Assembly (NCBI RefSeq): GCF_000189635.1
Contig: NW_002476301.1
Coordinates: forward strand, 124,001 to 188,000
Reading direction: 5' to 3'
Length of the DNA: 64,000 nucleotides
Source of the DNA: Tetrahymena thermophila SB210
Taxonomy: Eukaryota > Ciliophora > Oligohymenophorea > Hymenostomatida > Tetrahymenidae
Shown here: positions 1 to 11,700 of the stretch, one piece after another
How the letters are laid out: each line of letters starts with the position of its first letter
How positions within the stretch are numbered: the first letter of the stretch is position 1
The notes under the pieces: model-generated
Told to the model about the DNA's origin: nothing
Database searches by the model: none
The model's input: only the letters and a program-made list of their open reading frames with translations
Made by a program: the position numbers and the translations under genes

Positions 1-1193
1 TTCCATGTGATGAAACAGGTGAAAAAAATCTAGCTAAGGAAATGGAAGAAGAAGAGGGTTCTGATGTTATAGAAGATCCAAAGTAATTACTTGGTAAAGA
101 AATGTATGTTAAAATTACAATTTCAAGTGCTGTTTTACCAGATAACTTCTGCAGAGATACTTTTGTTGAATATAACCTTATGGATTAAGATGGAAAAATG
201 CAAACATATAGAACAGAAAGAGTAAATAAAATTTTTAATTTTAATTAAATTTATTATTAAAATATAAAAAAAGATTGTAGGCAAAAACCCTCGCCCTAAT
301 TACACATTCTAAAAAATTCACTATTATTCTTCTATTTCTGAAGAACATCTCGACTATTTCTAAAACAAAAATTTGATATTCAAAGTTCTTGGTTTAGAAG
401 AAATCAAGGGAGAATAAAATGTAAAATGATTTCAATACTAATTTTATATAGTTAATTGCTATTTAATTAAATAGAAAATGCAAGCTTAAATACCTGTTGA
501 AGAGGAAATAGAATATGCTAATATAAAAAATCATTAAAAGAAATAAAACTAATAATAGCAAGCACAAGTATAAAATACAAATTCATCATAAGGCTCACTA
601 TCTACTAATTCTTCTGTTGATTAATCAAGAACCAATAATTAAAGTAATTTGCTTCTCAACTTAAATATCATTAATTTTTAAATTTATTTATACTTTTAAC
701 AGTAGTATTCTAATAGAGCTTCGATCCAACCTTTGAAGTATAAGAAAGTATGTTTAATTTTTCTTTTCAATTTTTCAACAAAATATTAAAATCTTTTAAA
801 TCATTAATATTAGAAAATAAAAGATCAAACACAATGGCTTAGCCTGCTTCTTAAAAGGTTGTTTAATAAAATACCTCATCTAGAGATGATATGACAGCTT
901 AGGCAGCATCTAAAGGAAAAGGGAAAAAAGGAACCAAAGATGAATGCAGTAAAATTAATATTCCTAATAAAAATTACTAAACAATTATTAATAATAATAA
1001 ATAGATATATTCTGAAAAAAGCTCTATTAAAATTAATTTTAAATAAAGCTTAGCACTAAAAATTGTTATATCAACTTCAATTTTGTTGTTCACAAATACA
1101 TTTTTAAAAAGTAAACAGCAGATAGATGCCTTAACATAATCGAATGAAACTTTTCAATTAATTAACCAATTTAACATGGACCTTTTATGTTGA
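1..1193 (+). CDS. Kinesin-3 (KIF1/Unc-104 type) motor, C-terminal part only
   Basis: The 5' end lies outside the window, so the motor and FHA domains are not seen. Exons read 3-221, 274-420, 475-643, 703-747 and 814-1193, with TGA at 1191-1193. All four introns are GT...AG and their phases close exactly. The first two exons encode a block matching the conserved region after the FHA domain of KIF1A: DTFVEYNL, then TYRTER, NPRPNYTFQK, and HLDYFQNKNLIFKVLG, aligned to KIF1A FCQFNFL...GFYHVQN...FIDYIKTKPIVFEVFG. The remainder is Q/N-rich and then Lys/Gly-rich (SKGKGKKG). About 30 residues before the end is a hydrophobic stretch (LALKIVISTSILLFTNTFL), unusual for this family. Kinesin-3 motors carry membrane cargo along microtubules. 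The family call is fairly secure; cargo and exact orthology are not. Confidence 0.72.
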
Positions 1194-1767
1194 ATAATAT
1201 AATCACTTATATAAAAAAGAATTACACCTTTATAAGCATTTATGTATTGATAACGCTATTATCAAATGTTTTATGAATTAAAAATTTACAATTTATTGTA
1301 TCAACATTTAATATTGCTTTTTACTATTTATTTATTTTATATCTAACAAATGATTTCTACATAGTAAAATAGTTGAGTTTTTTTATAAATTTAATTTTTA
1401 TCTAAGAACTTTGTTTTTGAAAATTAAAGAATTTTTATTAATTCTTACAAAAGGATATAGGTATATGAGGTAGGAAGAAAATGAAAATTTTAGAAATTAT
1501 TTACATTATTTATGGTATCAAGTTTCATTTAAATTTTAATGATATAATGTCTTAATTAATGAACGGATTCTTAATTAATGAAGAATTACAGTATATATAT
1601 GTTTTTAATTTATTTATTTAAATATGATAAAAATGAAAAGGAATTAATTATAATTTATAACTTAAATTGAAACTCAAACACTTTTAAAAAGAAATAATAA
1701 AATAAATAATTTTTATACTTATACTCTTAAAATAATTTTTATTTTAGATTAAATTATAAAATAAAAA
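1194..1767. other. Intergenic, convergent 3' ends
   Basis: This very AT-rich stretch lies between the kinesin stop on the plus strand and the condensin stop on the minus strand. It should hold both 3' UTRs and poly(A) sites. I see no coding pattern or structured RNA. Confidence 0.7.
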
Positions 1768-4700
1768 TCAGTTATAATCTTCATCATCTTCATCATAATC
1801 TCCTTCACTATCCATTTATTCATCATCTTCATCTTCTTCTACCATTGATCTCTTTTTATTTAAATTAGTCTTTCTTAAGACTCTCTTTTTAGGTTGCTCT
1901 TTTTTCTAAAATCTTTTATTTGTTTAAGGTTTTTCTTCGATTTCTTCTTCCTCCTCTTCGAAGTCTTCATTTTTATCTTCTCCTTCGAGCTCATCTTCAT
2001 CACTTTCTTCTTAGTTCTTATTTAAAATTTATTTATTTAAATAATATATTTTTTGTAAATAATTTTTACTTTCTTAGTTTATTTTTTGCTTTTTGTTCTA
2101 GTATTTATTTAATTTTATTAATTTTCTTTATTGCTCTCATCTTTTTTCTTTTTGTCAGCAACACGCTTAGCCTTAGCTGCTAAAGCAGTTTCTTTTTTCT
2201 TAACAGGTTCAAATGATTCAACCTTATAAGCTTAAAGCTTTGCTTCAAATTCTTCAATTAAAGGTTTCATTTCTTGCTTTGGTAATCTCTTTAACTTGAT
2301 GAGAATATTTTAGAAATTTTCCATAATTTCTTGGTCATGAAGCTTTTCTCTGTAATTTTCATAGAATTCAATTAATTTTCTTAAACCTTTCTCGTTATAA
2401 CTAAGCTAACTAAGACAGAAGCTACAATTTCTCCATTCTCTTTAGTCTTTATTAACGTAAGTTATTTATTATAGTTAAAAATCAATAAATAAATTAATTA
2501 CTTTATGAATTTTGGAAACGGACACAAAGCTTTTCAACAAGGGTTTCTGAATATTTATCTTTTTCTAAATATTGCATAATATTTTTTGCAAAATTTTCAA
2601 AAGTTTTTTCATGTATAGGAGCTCCTAGTTCTGTTTTATCTTAACGAGACATTCTGCCAATAGCTTCAGGTAAAAGATTATAAATAATTTTTTAATCTTT
2701 CTTGTGGAGTTCATGCAAGAATAATTTGACAATGTTTTAAATCTTAGGCTCTTCATCTTCTAAAAGGAGAGCTACTTCACATATTTCACCTCTAATTTTC
2801 ATCATATCATTTAAAATAAGATGAGTCAATACCATCATAGTTGTTTTTCTAACTTAAACATCTGGATCATGCAATCTATTATTTAAGATAAATATTAAAT
2901 TTAATCAAAATAAAAGGAAATTTACTTTGCAAAAATCTTTGAATTATAAGGTTCAACAAGATTAGGATATTTGTGAAGCAAATCTCCAATTGATACTATA
3001 ATATTGATCTTTAGCAGATGGTCTGAAAAAGAGGATTCCAGTAATTTAAATAAGATAGGGAGATTCTATTCACAGTATACTTTTGATACGCACATGAATT
3101 TACATAAAGTAAGAACAGCAACTCTGTCTAAATCAACATTTCTGTAGTCTGCACCTTCTTAGTTTTCAATAATATCTTTGACAATCTTGTCTACCCAAGG
3201 TTTATATTGTGCTATCAAATTATCTCCATTTATAATATTTTCTTCAGCTATTTTATGAAGATACTCTAATCTCTTTTCGTATTCAGCTTCTAAACCACCA
3301 TAAATCTTATCTAATTCAGCAGCTTCAGCTCCATCTTTGTGCTGTTGTTCCTCTTATTTTTTTTCTCCTTCAATTTTTAGCTTTTTGAGTTCGTTTTCAA
3401 TATTATCAATATGAATAAGCAATTTAAGTGCGCAATGTCCAACCTATTATTTAGATAAAATTATATTTTTTTAATTTTTTATTAATTTTATTATATAAAT
3501 TGTATACAAGGAACAACAAATGACCAAGTCTTCTTTCGAATAACAGCTGCTTGCTTTCTTCATTTTCTTCTGTTTCAAAAGTTTACTTAGGACTTTAAAA
3601 GGGTGTAACTTTTAAAGGACTTACAGCTTCAACAATATCTTTTAAAATTATTTTAAATTTTGAATTTTAAGTAATTAAAGGATATACTTACTTCTTGGAG
3701 GAGTTTAAGGAATTTCAATATTTTTATTGATATCGCTGTTTGTATCTTATCCTTCCAATAGAGTTTTTGTACATCTAAGAATGAGATACTTGATAAGACT
3801 CTCAGGATTTTATTCTATTGAAAAGATTGTATTTAATATTTGTTCACAAGCACAATACCACTCATTATCAACAGTACCTTAAAATTTGATAAGTATAAAA
3901 ATCATGAGCTTTATGAAGCTATTTAAATAATTGCAATCCTCTTTATTTTCAAGTAAAATGCCTATATAATGAAAAAATATTAAAATAAATGAATGCATTT
4001 CAAAATTAAATTGTACCTATCTCTTTGACTACTATCCAATCAGGTTAATTTAACCTTAAGAATTTTTTCAAAACTTCAATTAGAGAAATCATTCTATTTT
4101 ATGTGAATATAACCTTGTTATTTTAAGAACTTATACGGAGGATAGTTAGAGCAGCTCTCATAGAATATTTAGAATTAGCATCGTTTTAAATGACAGAAGT
4201 TGTGAATATATCCCAAATTTTATCGAATGTTTTATTGCTTATGTAAAACATATCTTGTTTCTTTTCTCTTTCTTTCTCTTCGATTGTTTGATTCCATTTT
4301 TGTATTGCAACCAGCAATTCTTCTAATGAGGTTAAATCTGTTAGATTTGCTTTTTTAAACAAATAAACTAAATTTTTAGCTACTCCTTCTGGCTTGAATG
4401 CCTTTTCATCTAAATATAGAATCTAATTTTTTATTATAAATAAATAAATTAAATATATTTTTTTATTGATAATAAATTGTTTATTTTACCCAATAAGCTT
4501 TAATGAGCTCTTCTTTTACTAGCTTTTCTCTTGACCATATTAAGACGAGCATCTTTCTAATTCCTTGATTAGCACATTGAATATTTGTTTAATATAAATA
4601 AATCATTAATTTAATGGTTTCTGTAACATCTGAGTTATTTTTGGAACCCAGTAATTATAAGAGATTTGGCATAATCAATTCAATTTAGTTAATCATTTTT

Positions 4701-6746
4701 GTATATTCATCCAAATTATGCTTTAACTTCATGCATAATTCTATTTTTCTCTTAACTTAATTTAAGTCGTGCTAAAATTCGTGAAATTATTCTACGTTTT
4801 CTCTATTTAAAATAATAAAAATTTATTAATTTTTATTAAAAAATGAATGCAAACTTGAATTTTAACTTAATAAAAATATTTTACCTGTCTTATAATTTTT
4901 CTTCTATTTATTTTTATTCTGAAATGAGTTCTGATTTTTCAGTTTCATTGAAACTTTGTTCTCTTTCAAGCTCTTCTATAGTATGGAATTTAACTCTATT
5001 TTAAGAAGCTGCAAATATGATGAAGTAAAATTCCATAATTTTAAGCAATAGGATGATGGCTTTCTTACGAACATTAGCAGATGTATCTTTTATTCTATCA
5101 CAAGCACATCCTAATAATGGGAAAAGGTAATTTTGAGGAATAAGATTTTAAGTGCATAAATCTATAAAAACTTATAAAACATGTGATCTTGAAAAAGCAT
5201 GCTTGTCATATATTCTTTAAATCAACGCATCAAGTATCTTTTCTTTTGCTTTTTCATGGTTTTCACTCTCTTCTTCTTAGAGACTTTACTCATCCTAAGG
5301 AAGATTTTAACGAGTTGACAGAACATTTTTAATAATGTTACCCATTATTTCTACTACTGCATTTCTTAAATGGTAAGCTTCATTATCTAGGAGTTAGACA
5401 AAGCAAGATAAATTGTTGTAAAATATTTTAGGAATCTTTTCAGACATTTTTAATAAGAATTCTTTGACATTCTTGACTGCTTATGATTCAGTATTTACAT
5501 TAGTTTAATTTGCATAATTTACTAAACGAATGAGAGTATCTGTGCAAAGTTGAGAATAGTTCTTCTCGCTATTATCCCTTTAATCTTCACTAATATTCAA
5601 AAGAATTAAAAATTCATCTTGGTTGGTATTGCCACTGTTTTAATTTTATGTTGATAATAAAAAATCGCAAATATATTCAACTATGTTTTCTTCTTCATAA
5701 ATTAAATTGATCAATTTAAATTATATAGTGCTCAAGCTATCAGAGTTTATAAAAATAACCTTCTTCAAAATGTTAAATATGGTTTCTTTAATATTTTGCT
5801 ATTTTAATAATTGCTTGCTTTCAAGCATTTTCAAGGATGTCTCATAATAGTATTTGAAAAACTGTGAATCAATTTCTCTCTATTTTAAATTTATGATTAA
5901 TGAAAAGATATTCTTGAAACATAAAAAACTAGAATAAAAATATTTTAAATAAATGATTGATATATACATAAATTATCATCATAAAAAGAAAAAGTTAAAA
6001 AAGATTTTATTTACTCTTTACCAAAGCGTTTTAAAATTAATTAAAAGAGATTCTTCAAATAACCTTAATAAAATAGCTTGCTTTTCAGCTATTTTCTCAA
6101 TATACTCATTAGAAACCTCTTTTTTTCCTCTTATTTCATTTGAAATTAAAGCCTTTTTTGGCTTTTTAACACAACTTGCATTCAGATAGTAAAAAGCTAA
6201 GAATGCCAGCATTTTAAATGAGATTCTATGTTAGTTGATTTAATCTTCTCCATCAACATCGTCAAGCATTTTAATAATGCGCTAGAAATGAGTGTGTATT
6301 ATATCTCCAACTTTTACTAGGATTTCTACATTCATCTTCTCTTTACTTTCTTCCATCATACTATTAGATCATCATAAAAACGTTAATGAATGCTCTAAAG
6401 TTCATTTTTTAAATATAAAATTAGTAGAATAATTACGTAATAATCCAATATAAATAATCAAATCTGTCGCTTTCATTTATAATATGAATATCTTCGTAAA
6501 TTGCTCTATCTAGTTCATTAAGGGTCCTTTTTATTTACTTCTCTTCCTAACCTTTTACGAAATTTCCACCAACGACCTATCAGAAATATTCAAAATTTTA
6601 ATAATCTCATACAAGATCTATAAAATGAATTTATTAAAAATCTATAATTGGAATTGAAGTTTAAAATAATTTACAGTATATCTACTGTCTGATGACTGTT
6701 CTCTGATCTCAGAGAAGCTGAATGGGAATATGAAAAACTCAGTCAT
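1768..6746 (-). CDS. Condensin complex subunit 1 (CAP-D2/Cnd1, HEAT-repeat)
   Basis: This complete gene codes for roughly 1,400 residues, close to human NCAPD2 (1,401). CAP-D2 is the HEAT-repeat subunit of condensin I and helps load the SMC2-SMC4 ring on chromosomes. The start is the ATG at 6744-6746: MTEFFIFPFSFSEI resembles the NCAPD2 N-terminus (YEFHLPLSPEEL). Two introns near the start, 6577-6674 and 6361-6436, close in phase; more short AT-rich introns follow. Other NCAPD2-like blocks are IQRIYDKHAFSRSHVLQVF (NCAPD2 ERVHDVNAFTRSRVLQIF, near 5180-5240) and KIIYNLLPEAIGRMS with DKYSETLVEKLCVRF in the C-terminal third, where NCAPD2 has NAIYNLLPDIISRLS and DKQTESLVEKLCQRF. KPLIEEFEAKL (near 2250) matches KAIIDEFEQKL. 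The tail is acidic and lysine-rich and ends DEDDEDYN before TGA (complement of 1768-1770). Ciliates can have several CAP-D paralogues; which one this is cannot be told here. Confidence 0.88.
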
Positions 6747-7127
6747 TTAAAGCTACTCTAATAAATATTTATTGCCCGCCTATTTTTGTAATTTAAAACG
6801 TGACTTTTAATACTCCTATTTATTTAATTCTAATCAAGTATTTTAATTAAATTGATATGCAATTTTTAATTATTATCACAGCTTATTTTTACTTAAATTT
6901 TGATAATTTATAATTTCAAAATTTTCTTTTGGAGCGAAATTCTATCTTTTAAATTATAAAAATTTTTATAAATTCAAAATATTTTCTGTGTATTTTTCAA
7001 TTTATATCTTATCCAAATTCTATTTAAACATTTATACATTCTACTTTTAATGCTTTAAATTGTTGATTTATACATAGTTTATAAAAATTAAAAAATGTAG
7101 TGTTTAAATACAAGTATTTCACCTTAA
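6747..7127. other. Intergenic, condensin 5' flank and tRNA upstream region
   Basis: This AT-rich gap lies between the start of the minus-strand condensin gene and the tRNA. It should contain the condensin promoter and 5' UTR. No further gene is visible. Confidence 0.6.
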
Positions 7128-7198
7128 GCACCGATGGTTTAGTGGTAGAATAGAGCGTTGCCATCGCTTTGACCCGGGTTCGATTCCCGGTCGGTGCA
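7128..7198 (+). tRNA. tRNA-Gly (anticodon GCC)
   Basis: The cloverleaf is complete, 71 nt without CCA. The acceptor stem GCACCGA (7128-7134) pairs with TCGGTGC (7191-7197), and A7198 is the discriminator. The D arm carries the A-box sequence TGGTTTAGTGG. The anticodon stem is GAGCG/CGCTT with loop TTGCCAT, giving anticodon GCC. The T arm CCCGGGTTCGATTCCCGG is a perfect B box. There is no intron. It stands out as an island of high GC in very AT-rich DNA and closely resembles eukaryotic tRNA-Gly(GCC). Confidence 0.97.
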
Positions 7199-7203
7199 TT
7201 TTT
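7199..7203 (+). terminator. RNA polymerase III terminator of tRNA-Gly
   Basis: Five T residues directly follow the discriminator base, the usual Pol III stop signal. Confidence 0.8.
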
Positions 7204-8790
7204 ATTAAATTTTTTCTTAGTATATATAATTCATTTTAAAATCATATTTTTTGGTAGAAAATAAAAAAAAAGCATTTGAGCTAAAATTTTACCTTCATTT
7301 ACATATCTTTAAAAAATAATAAAATTCTAATTTATATGTTAAAATTTAATATTTTTATTTAAAAAGATGATTAAGAAATTATTTAAAAATTAGATAGGAT
7401 TGTTATGCATATAGAAAGATTAATTTATAAAAGAAATTTGATGTTAAATTGTATTAACACATATTATTTTGAATTCAATTTCAAATTTATAATCAATACT
7501 CTAGTATAAATTTTTGGTTAAATTAAAATTTAAAAATATATTTTAAGAAATATTTATAATTATTTAAAAAATAAGATAAATGATTTTTAATAATAAGAAC
7601 ATCTAAAATTACCCTAAAATTTTGTTTGAAATATACAGGAATAACTATAAAACCTTTAGTGGTAAAATTCATGTTTTTATTTTATTTTAATTTTATATTA
7701 GAAACTTATTTATAGAAATATAAAAATAAGACAAAAAATGAATGGCGTTTTAACTAATTAATAGATTATTTTTAATTGATGTCGAAAATATTAATTTCTT
7801 TTTCTTTATTTAAATTAAGTACAAACTAACTTGAAAAAAATTTTCGAAAAAATATTGCATAATTTAATGTATTCCTTTTAATTAAGAAGTTATTGCGTAT
7901 TTATAGATGAACAACAAAAAAAACTAATTAATATACTTTGTTAAAAATCATATTTACTTGATTTTCTTCCTTAATTTAATTACTTCAATCAATCTTATCT
8001 TCACTGAAATAAAAACATACTTTAATATTTTTGATTACAAAAATAAAAACTTATTTTAATAAATTATCTCTTCATATATAACTTCTTGATATATATTTTT
8101 ATTTATTATTCATATTTTCAATATTAATTGACGATTTTTAGTATTTTAGATGAAATAAAAAGAAAATTTTAGTGCAAATTAACAATAAAAAAAATAGTAA
8201 TCTACTAATACCTTTCATTAAATATCGTATAATTTTTTTTAAGTTATATACCTTAATTACAAAAAACTTTGAAAATATAAATTAATTATGAAAAATATGG
8301 ATTTTTTTACATAATATTAATTAAATAATAAAAAAAATATTTAAAAACAAACTTTTTATGAATTTAGATTTTAAAAAAAGTGTGATATTTACTGTTATTA
8401 AATCAAAAATGAAATTTCACCTCAAATACTAATCAAACAAATTTCTTCTCAAAATATGCATCGCTGGTTGAATTTTAATATCCTTCTATAGTTTGTTATT
8501 AATAGATAGAAAGATTTAAAAAATATACAATACCCTTCTTCTCTTAGTATCAGCTTGATTTAAATTGTAACAACTTATCTTTCAAGGCTACAACAAGTTA
8601 GTGGAGAAAAAAAATTAATGTTTTCCCTTTCGGTTTTATTTCAAATAGAAATCTTCCTGTAATAAAAAAATAAAAAAAAGCAGAATAACATAAGTAATTA
8701 AAAGCTTAATCTAATTAAAGTTAACTAATTAATAAGATAGGAAAGAAGAAAACAGATTTAAAAATAATTCAATTAGGAATCTTTATTAGG
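7204..8790. other. Gene-free AT-rich spacer
   Basis: About 1.6 kb of very AT-rich sequence with frequent TGA in all frames of both strands. The last few hundred bases should be promoter and 5' leader of the giant gene that follows. I could support no gene, RNA or repeat here. Confidence 0.6.
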
Positions 8791-11700
8791 ATGAACCAGA
8801 GAGCTTATGGCTAAAGAATACCACTTAACAATACTGGTATTCCACCAGAGAGACTTGAGTCATTTGTTAAGCTAGTGACTCAATTTGAGTACATTCCTGA
8901 ATACATAAAACCTTATAAAAAGCTCATTTAAGAAGAAAACATTGATTTCATTAAGTTTGTTGTTAATAGCTTACATGATGTAATCAAATTTAGCGAGGAT
9001 TATGAACCATGGATCTAGTTTAATTCAATGAGATTACTAAAATAATTTATTGAACTCTTTTCTGAATAATTCTAATATGAAGCTGAATAAAAATTGTTAG
9101 ATGTTTTATCTTAAATAGTAAAATCAACTAAGAATTCTGGTTACGAAAATGGAAACCTCTACTTCATTAAATAAAGTTGTGTATAAAATAAAGAATTAAG
9201 GTATTTAGGTCAGCATTACATTTTATTAATTTTAGAATGCTTACAAATTTGGAGTATTTGGTTTAAAAATTCAAAGTATGAACATGTTTATATAGATCTC
9301 AAAAGTTATGGAGTAAGGTTTCCTTAAAATTATCTCTACTTTTCGCCAACTTAATCAAAAATGACACAAGAATAAGTTTAAAAAGAAATTTAAAGTGTTA
9401 AGTAAAAATATGATCCATAGCCTCCTTAAAATACAAAAGAATAAGACAAAAAAGAAAAATTAGATAAAGTTGATAAAGCTGATAAAACTGATAAAGCTGA
9501 TAAAGATGAAAAAACAGAAAAATAAGAAAAAGATGAAAAGTAAGATAAAGCAGATAAAAAGGATAAAGAGAAAGATAAAGAGAAAGACAAAGAAAAAGAC
9601 AAGGAAAAAGAAAAAGAATTAGAAAAAGCATTGTTGACAGTGAGTATTTCAGATGATAAAAAAAATAGCTTGCAAAAATTTATAGATACTTTGATTGCTT
9701 AATAAACAGAAAACTAGTTTTCATATTAGAATTTAAGAACTACTTTCGGCAATAAAGATACAACTACATATGATTACTCAGTTCTAGATTCTTAAATTTC
9801 TTATGATGATTATTTTAAAAAGTATTAATTTATCAAATCATCTTTAAAGCTTATAGAATTAGGTTTTGTACCATAATGTTATGCTTTTGTATATATACCT
9901 TACAGACTCATCATTAATAGAATACTTCTATAAACTTTCGATAATGACTATTTGGATTTATTCATAGAAATCATTTTTAAAACATTGATCAATCTATTAG
10001 AATACTAATAAAATTATTATAAATCTTTAAAAAATGAAGGTAGATAAGTTGTTAGTTGTTGTAATTAGTAGCAAATATAGATTAGAAGTTATTATGTTGA
10101 ATTGGTTAATTCATTAATAAATTTCAATTCAGTTTTTTTTAATAAATATTCCTTAGAATTGGAGGGTCTTATTGCTAAGTTAAAAAAGAACGATTCCTTT
10201 TTCTTATATACTTTATCCGACACTACAATAGAATCATAAAAAAACAGAAAAGAATAGACATTTTAGTCAAGAACTCTTTAGCTTTAGGATAAGCTAAAAA
10301 CTCCGCAATACATGCTAAACATGAGATAAATTTTCCTAGAGAAAAATAATAAAATTACATACAAGAGAAAAATGCAAATTCTGTAGAACAAAATAGTTGC
10401 CTTTTAGTATTTTTCTAAAGATAATTTGAGTAAATTTTTATATTTTAATACATTTTTTAAATATAATTTAAAAAAATAAAAGCATGCTTTGAAGCCAAAA
10501 ATTTTTAGTTGTCTAGTAAAAAAAAACATATTATTTACATCAAAGTAGTTGAGTTAAATGACGTCTTTAAAATTTTGGAAGATCAAGAAAAATAAAATTA
10601 CCCTCTAAAAGATAAAGAATTGAGGTTTATTCTTAGTAGAGTCTAAATAAATTATGATAAAAAATATGAAAATGAAAATATTTCATTATCAAGATTAAGT
10701 TTTAAAAACTGTTCAACTCATTTAATACAGAATTTCACAACACTAAACATTACTAAAAAAGAAAAGTTACCAAAATCATTAGAAGTTATTAACTGTGCAA
10801 TAAATGATATTGAATTAAAAGAAATACTAAAATTATTTGAATCTTTAAATAATCCAGATTAAAGTTAAAAACGTTACCCAAAATATAATATGAAAATAAG
10901 AGTGGAGGGGTGCAGAAATTTGACATATTAGTTTTTAGAAAATTTCAACCATTCTGTTGAAAAATGGAATCAATTATAAGAAATATTTTAAGGTGACAAA
11001 ACTGAATATTGGAGACATATATCAACAATCCAGCTTAAGCTCATATTAAAAAATTCAATTAATTTTAAAATAGAAGATATTTTAAAACTTTCTACATTTG
11101 AATCATTTAGGTAAATTAAAATTACAATAATTAACTTAATATTTTATTTATTTATTTATTTATTTATTATTTAGAGGTGTACAGGCCATTAAATTGAAAA
11201 AGTTAGATGGGGAGAATATGGAATAAGCTATGAGCTATCTGCTATAAAGCCGCTTAATATTTACAAGAGACGTTGTATTTCCTTATTAAAATTGCTATAA
11301 AAGCCTGCTTAAGGGAGTAAGCTTTGATTCTTCTGTTTGTAGCAGCTTTGAAGATCTTAATCTACATGAAGAGTATTATAATAGCTTACAAAAATTGAGC
11401 TTTAAATGTACTTCTTAAAATAAGTAGGCTATAAGCTTTTCTAAGATGAGGGGTTATTCGCTATCATAATTAAAGGTGTTAAAATTAAAAAATTGTATTT
11501 TGACATCAGATTTTTTTTAGAATTTATCAAGCTTAAAATGCGTTAGCTCATTGGAGAAATTAAATTTTTAAAATTGCTAATTTGATAACAATGATTTAAA
11601 TAATTTTTTAAAGACAAATGACTTAAAGAATCTTTATGAATTAAATTTGAGTAACACAAGCATAGATGATAACATATGTTATACAATCTATACATCTTTG

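Noticed and set aside
422-429. TGA as the end of the kinesin gene
   Set aside because: A 54-nt GT...AG intron (421-474) removes it and joins two coding exons in phase, and three more exons continue to TGA 1191-1193 with closing phases.
1920-2183. Plus-strand hydrophobic small protein
   Set aside because: It lies over the acidic/lysine-rich C-terminus and an intron of the condensin gene on the other strand; it is a shadow.
9398-9631. Hydrophobic open frame on the minus strand
   Set aside because: It is the reverse complement of the Lys/Asp/Glu coding tract of giant copy A; the leucine/phenylalanine-rich product is an artefact of that repeat. The same holds for minus-strand frames at 29085-29404.
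11143-11168. (TTTA) runs as functional repeats (also 13830-13855, 24721-24759)
   Set aside because: They sit inside introns and look like ordinary AT microsatellites; no array, spacer or regulatory pattern accompanies them.
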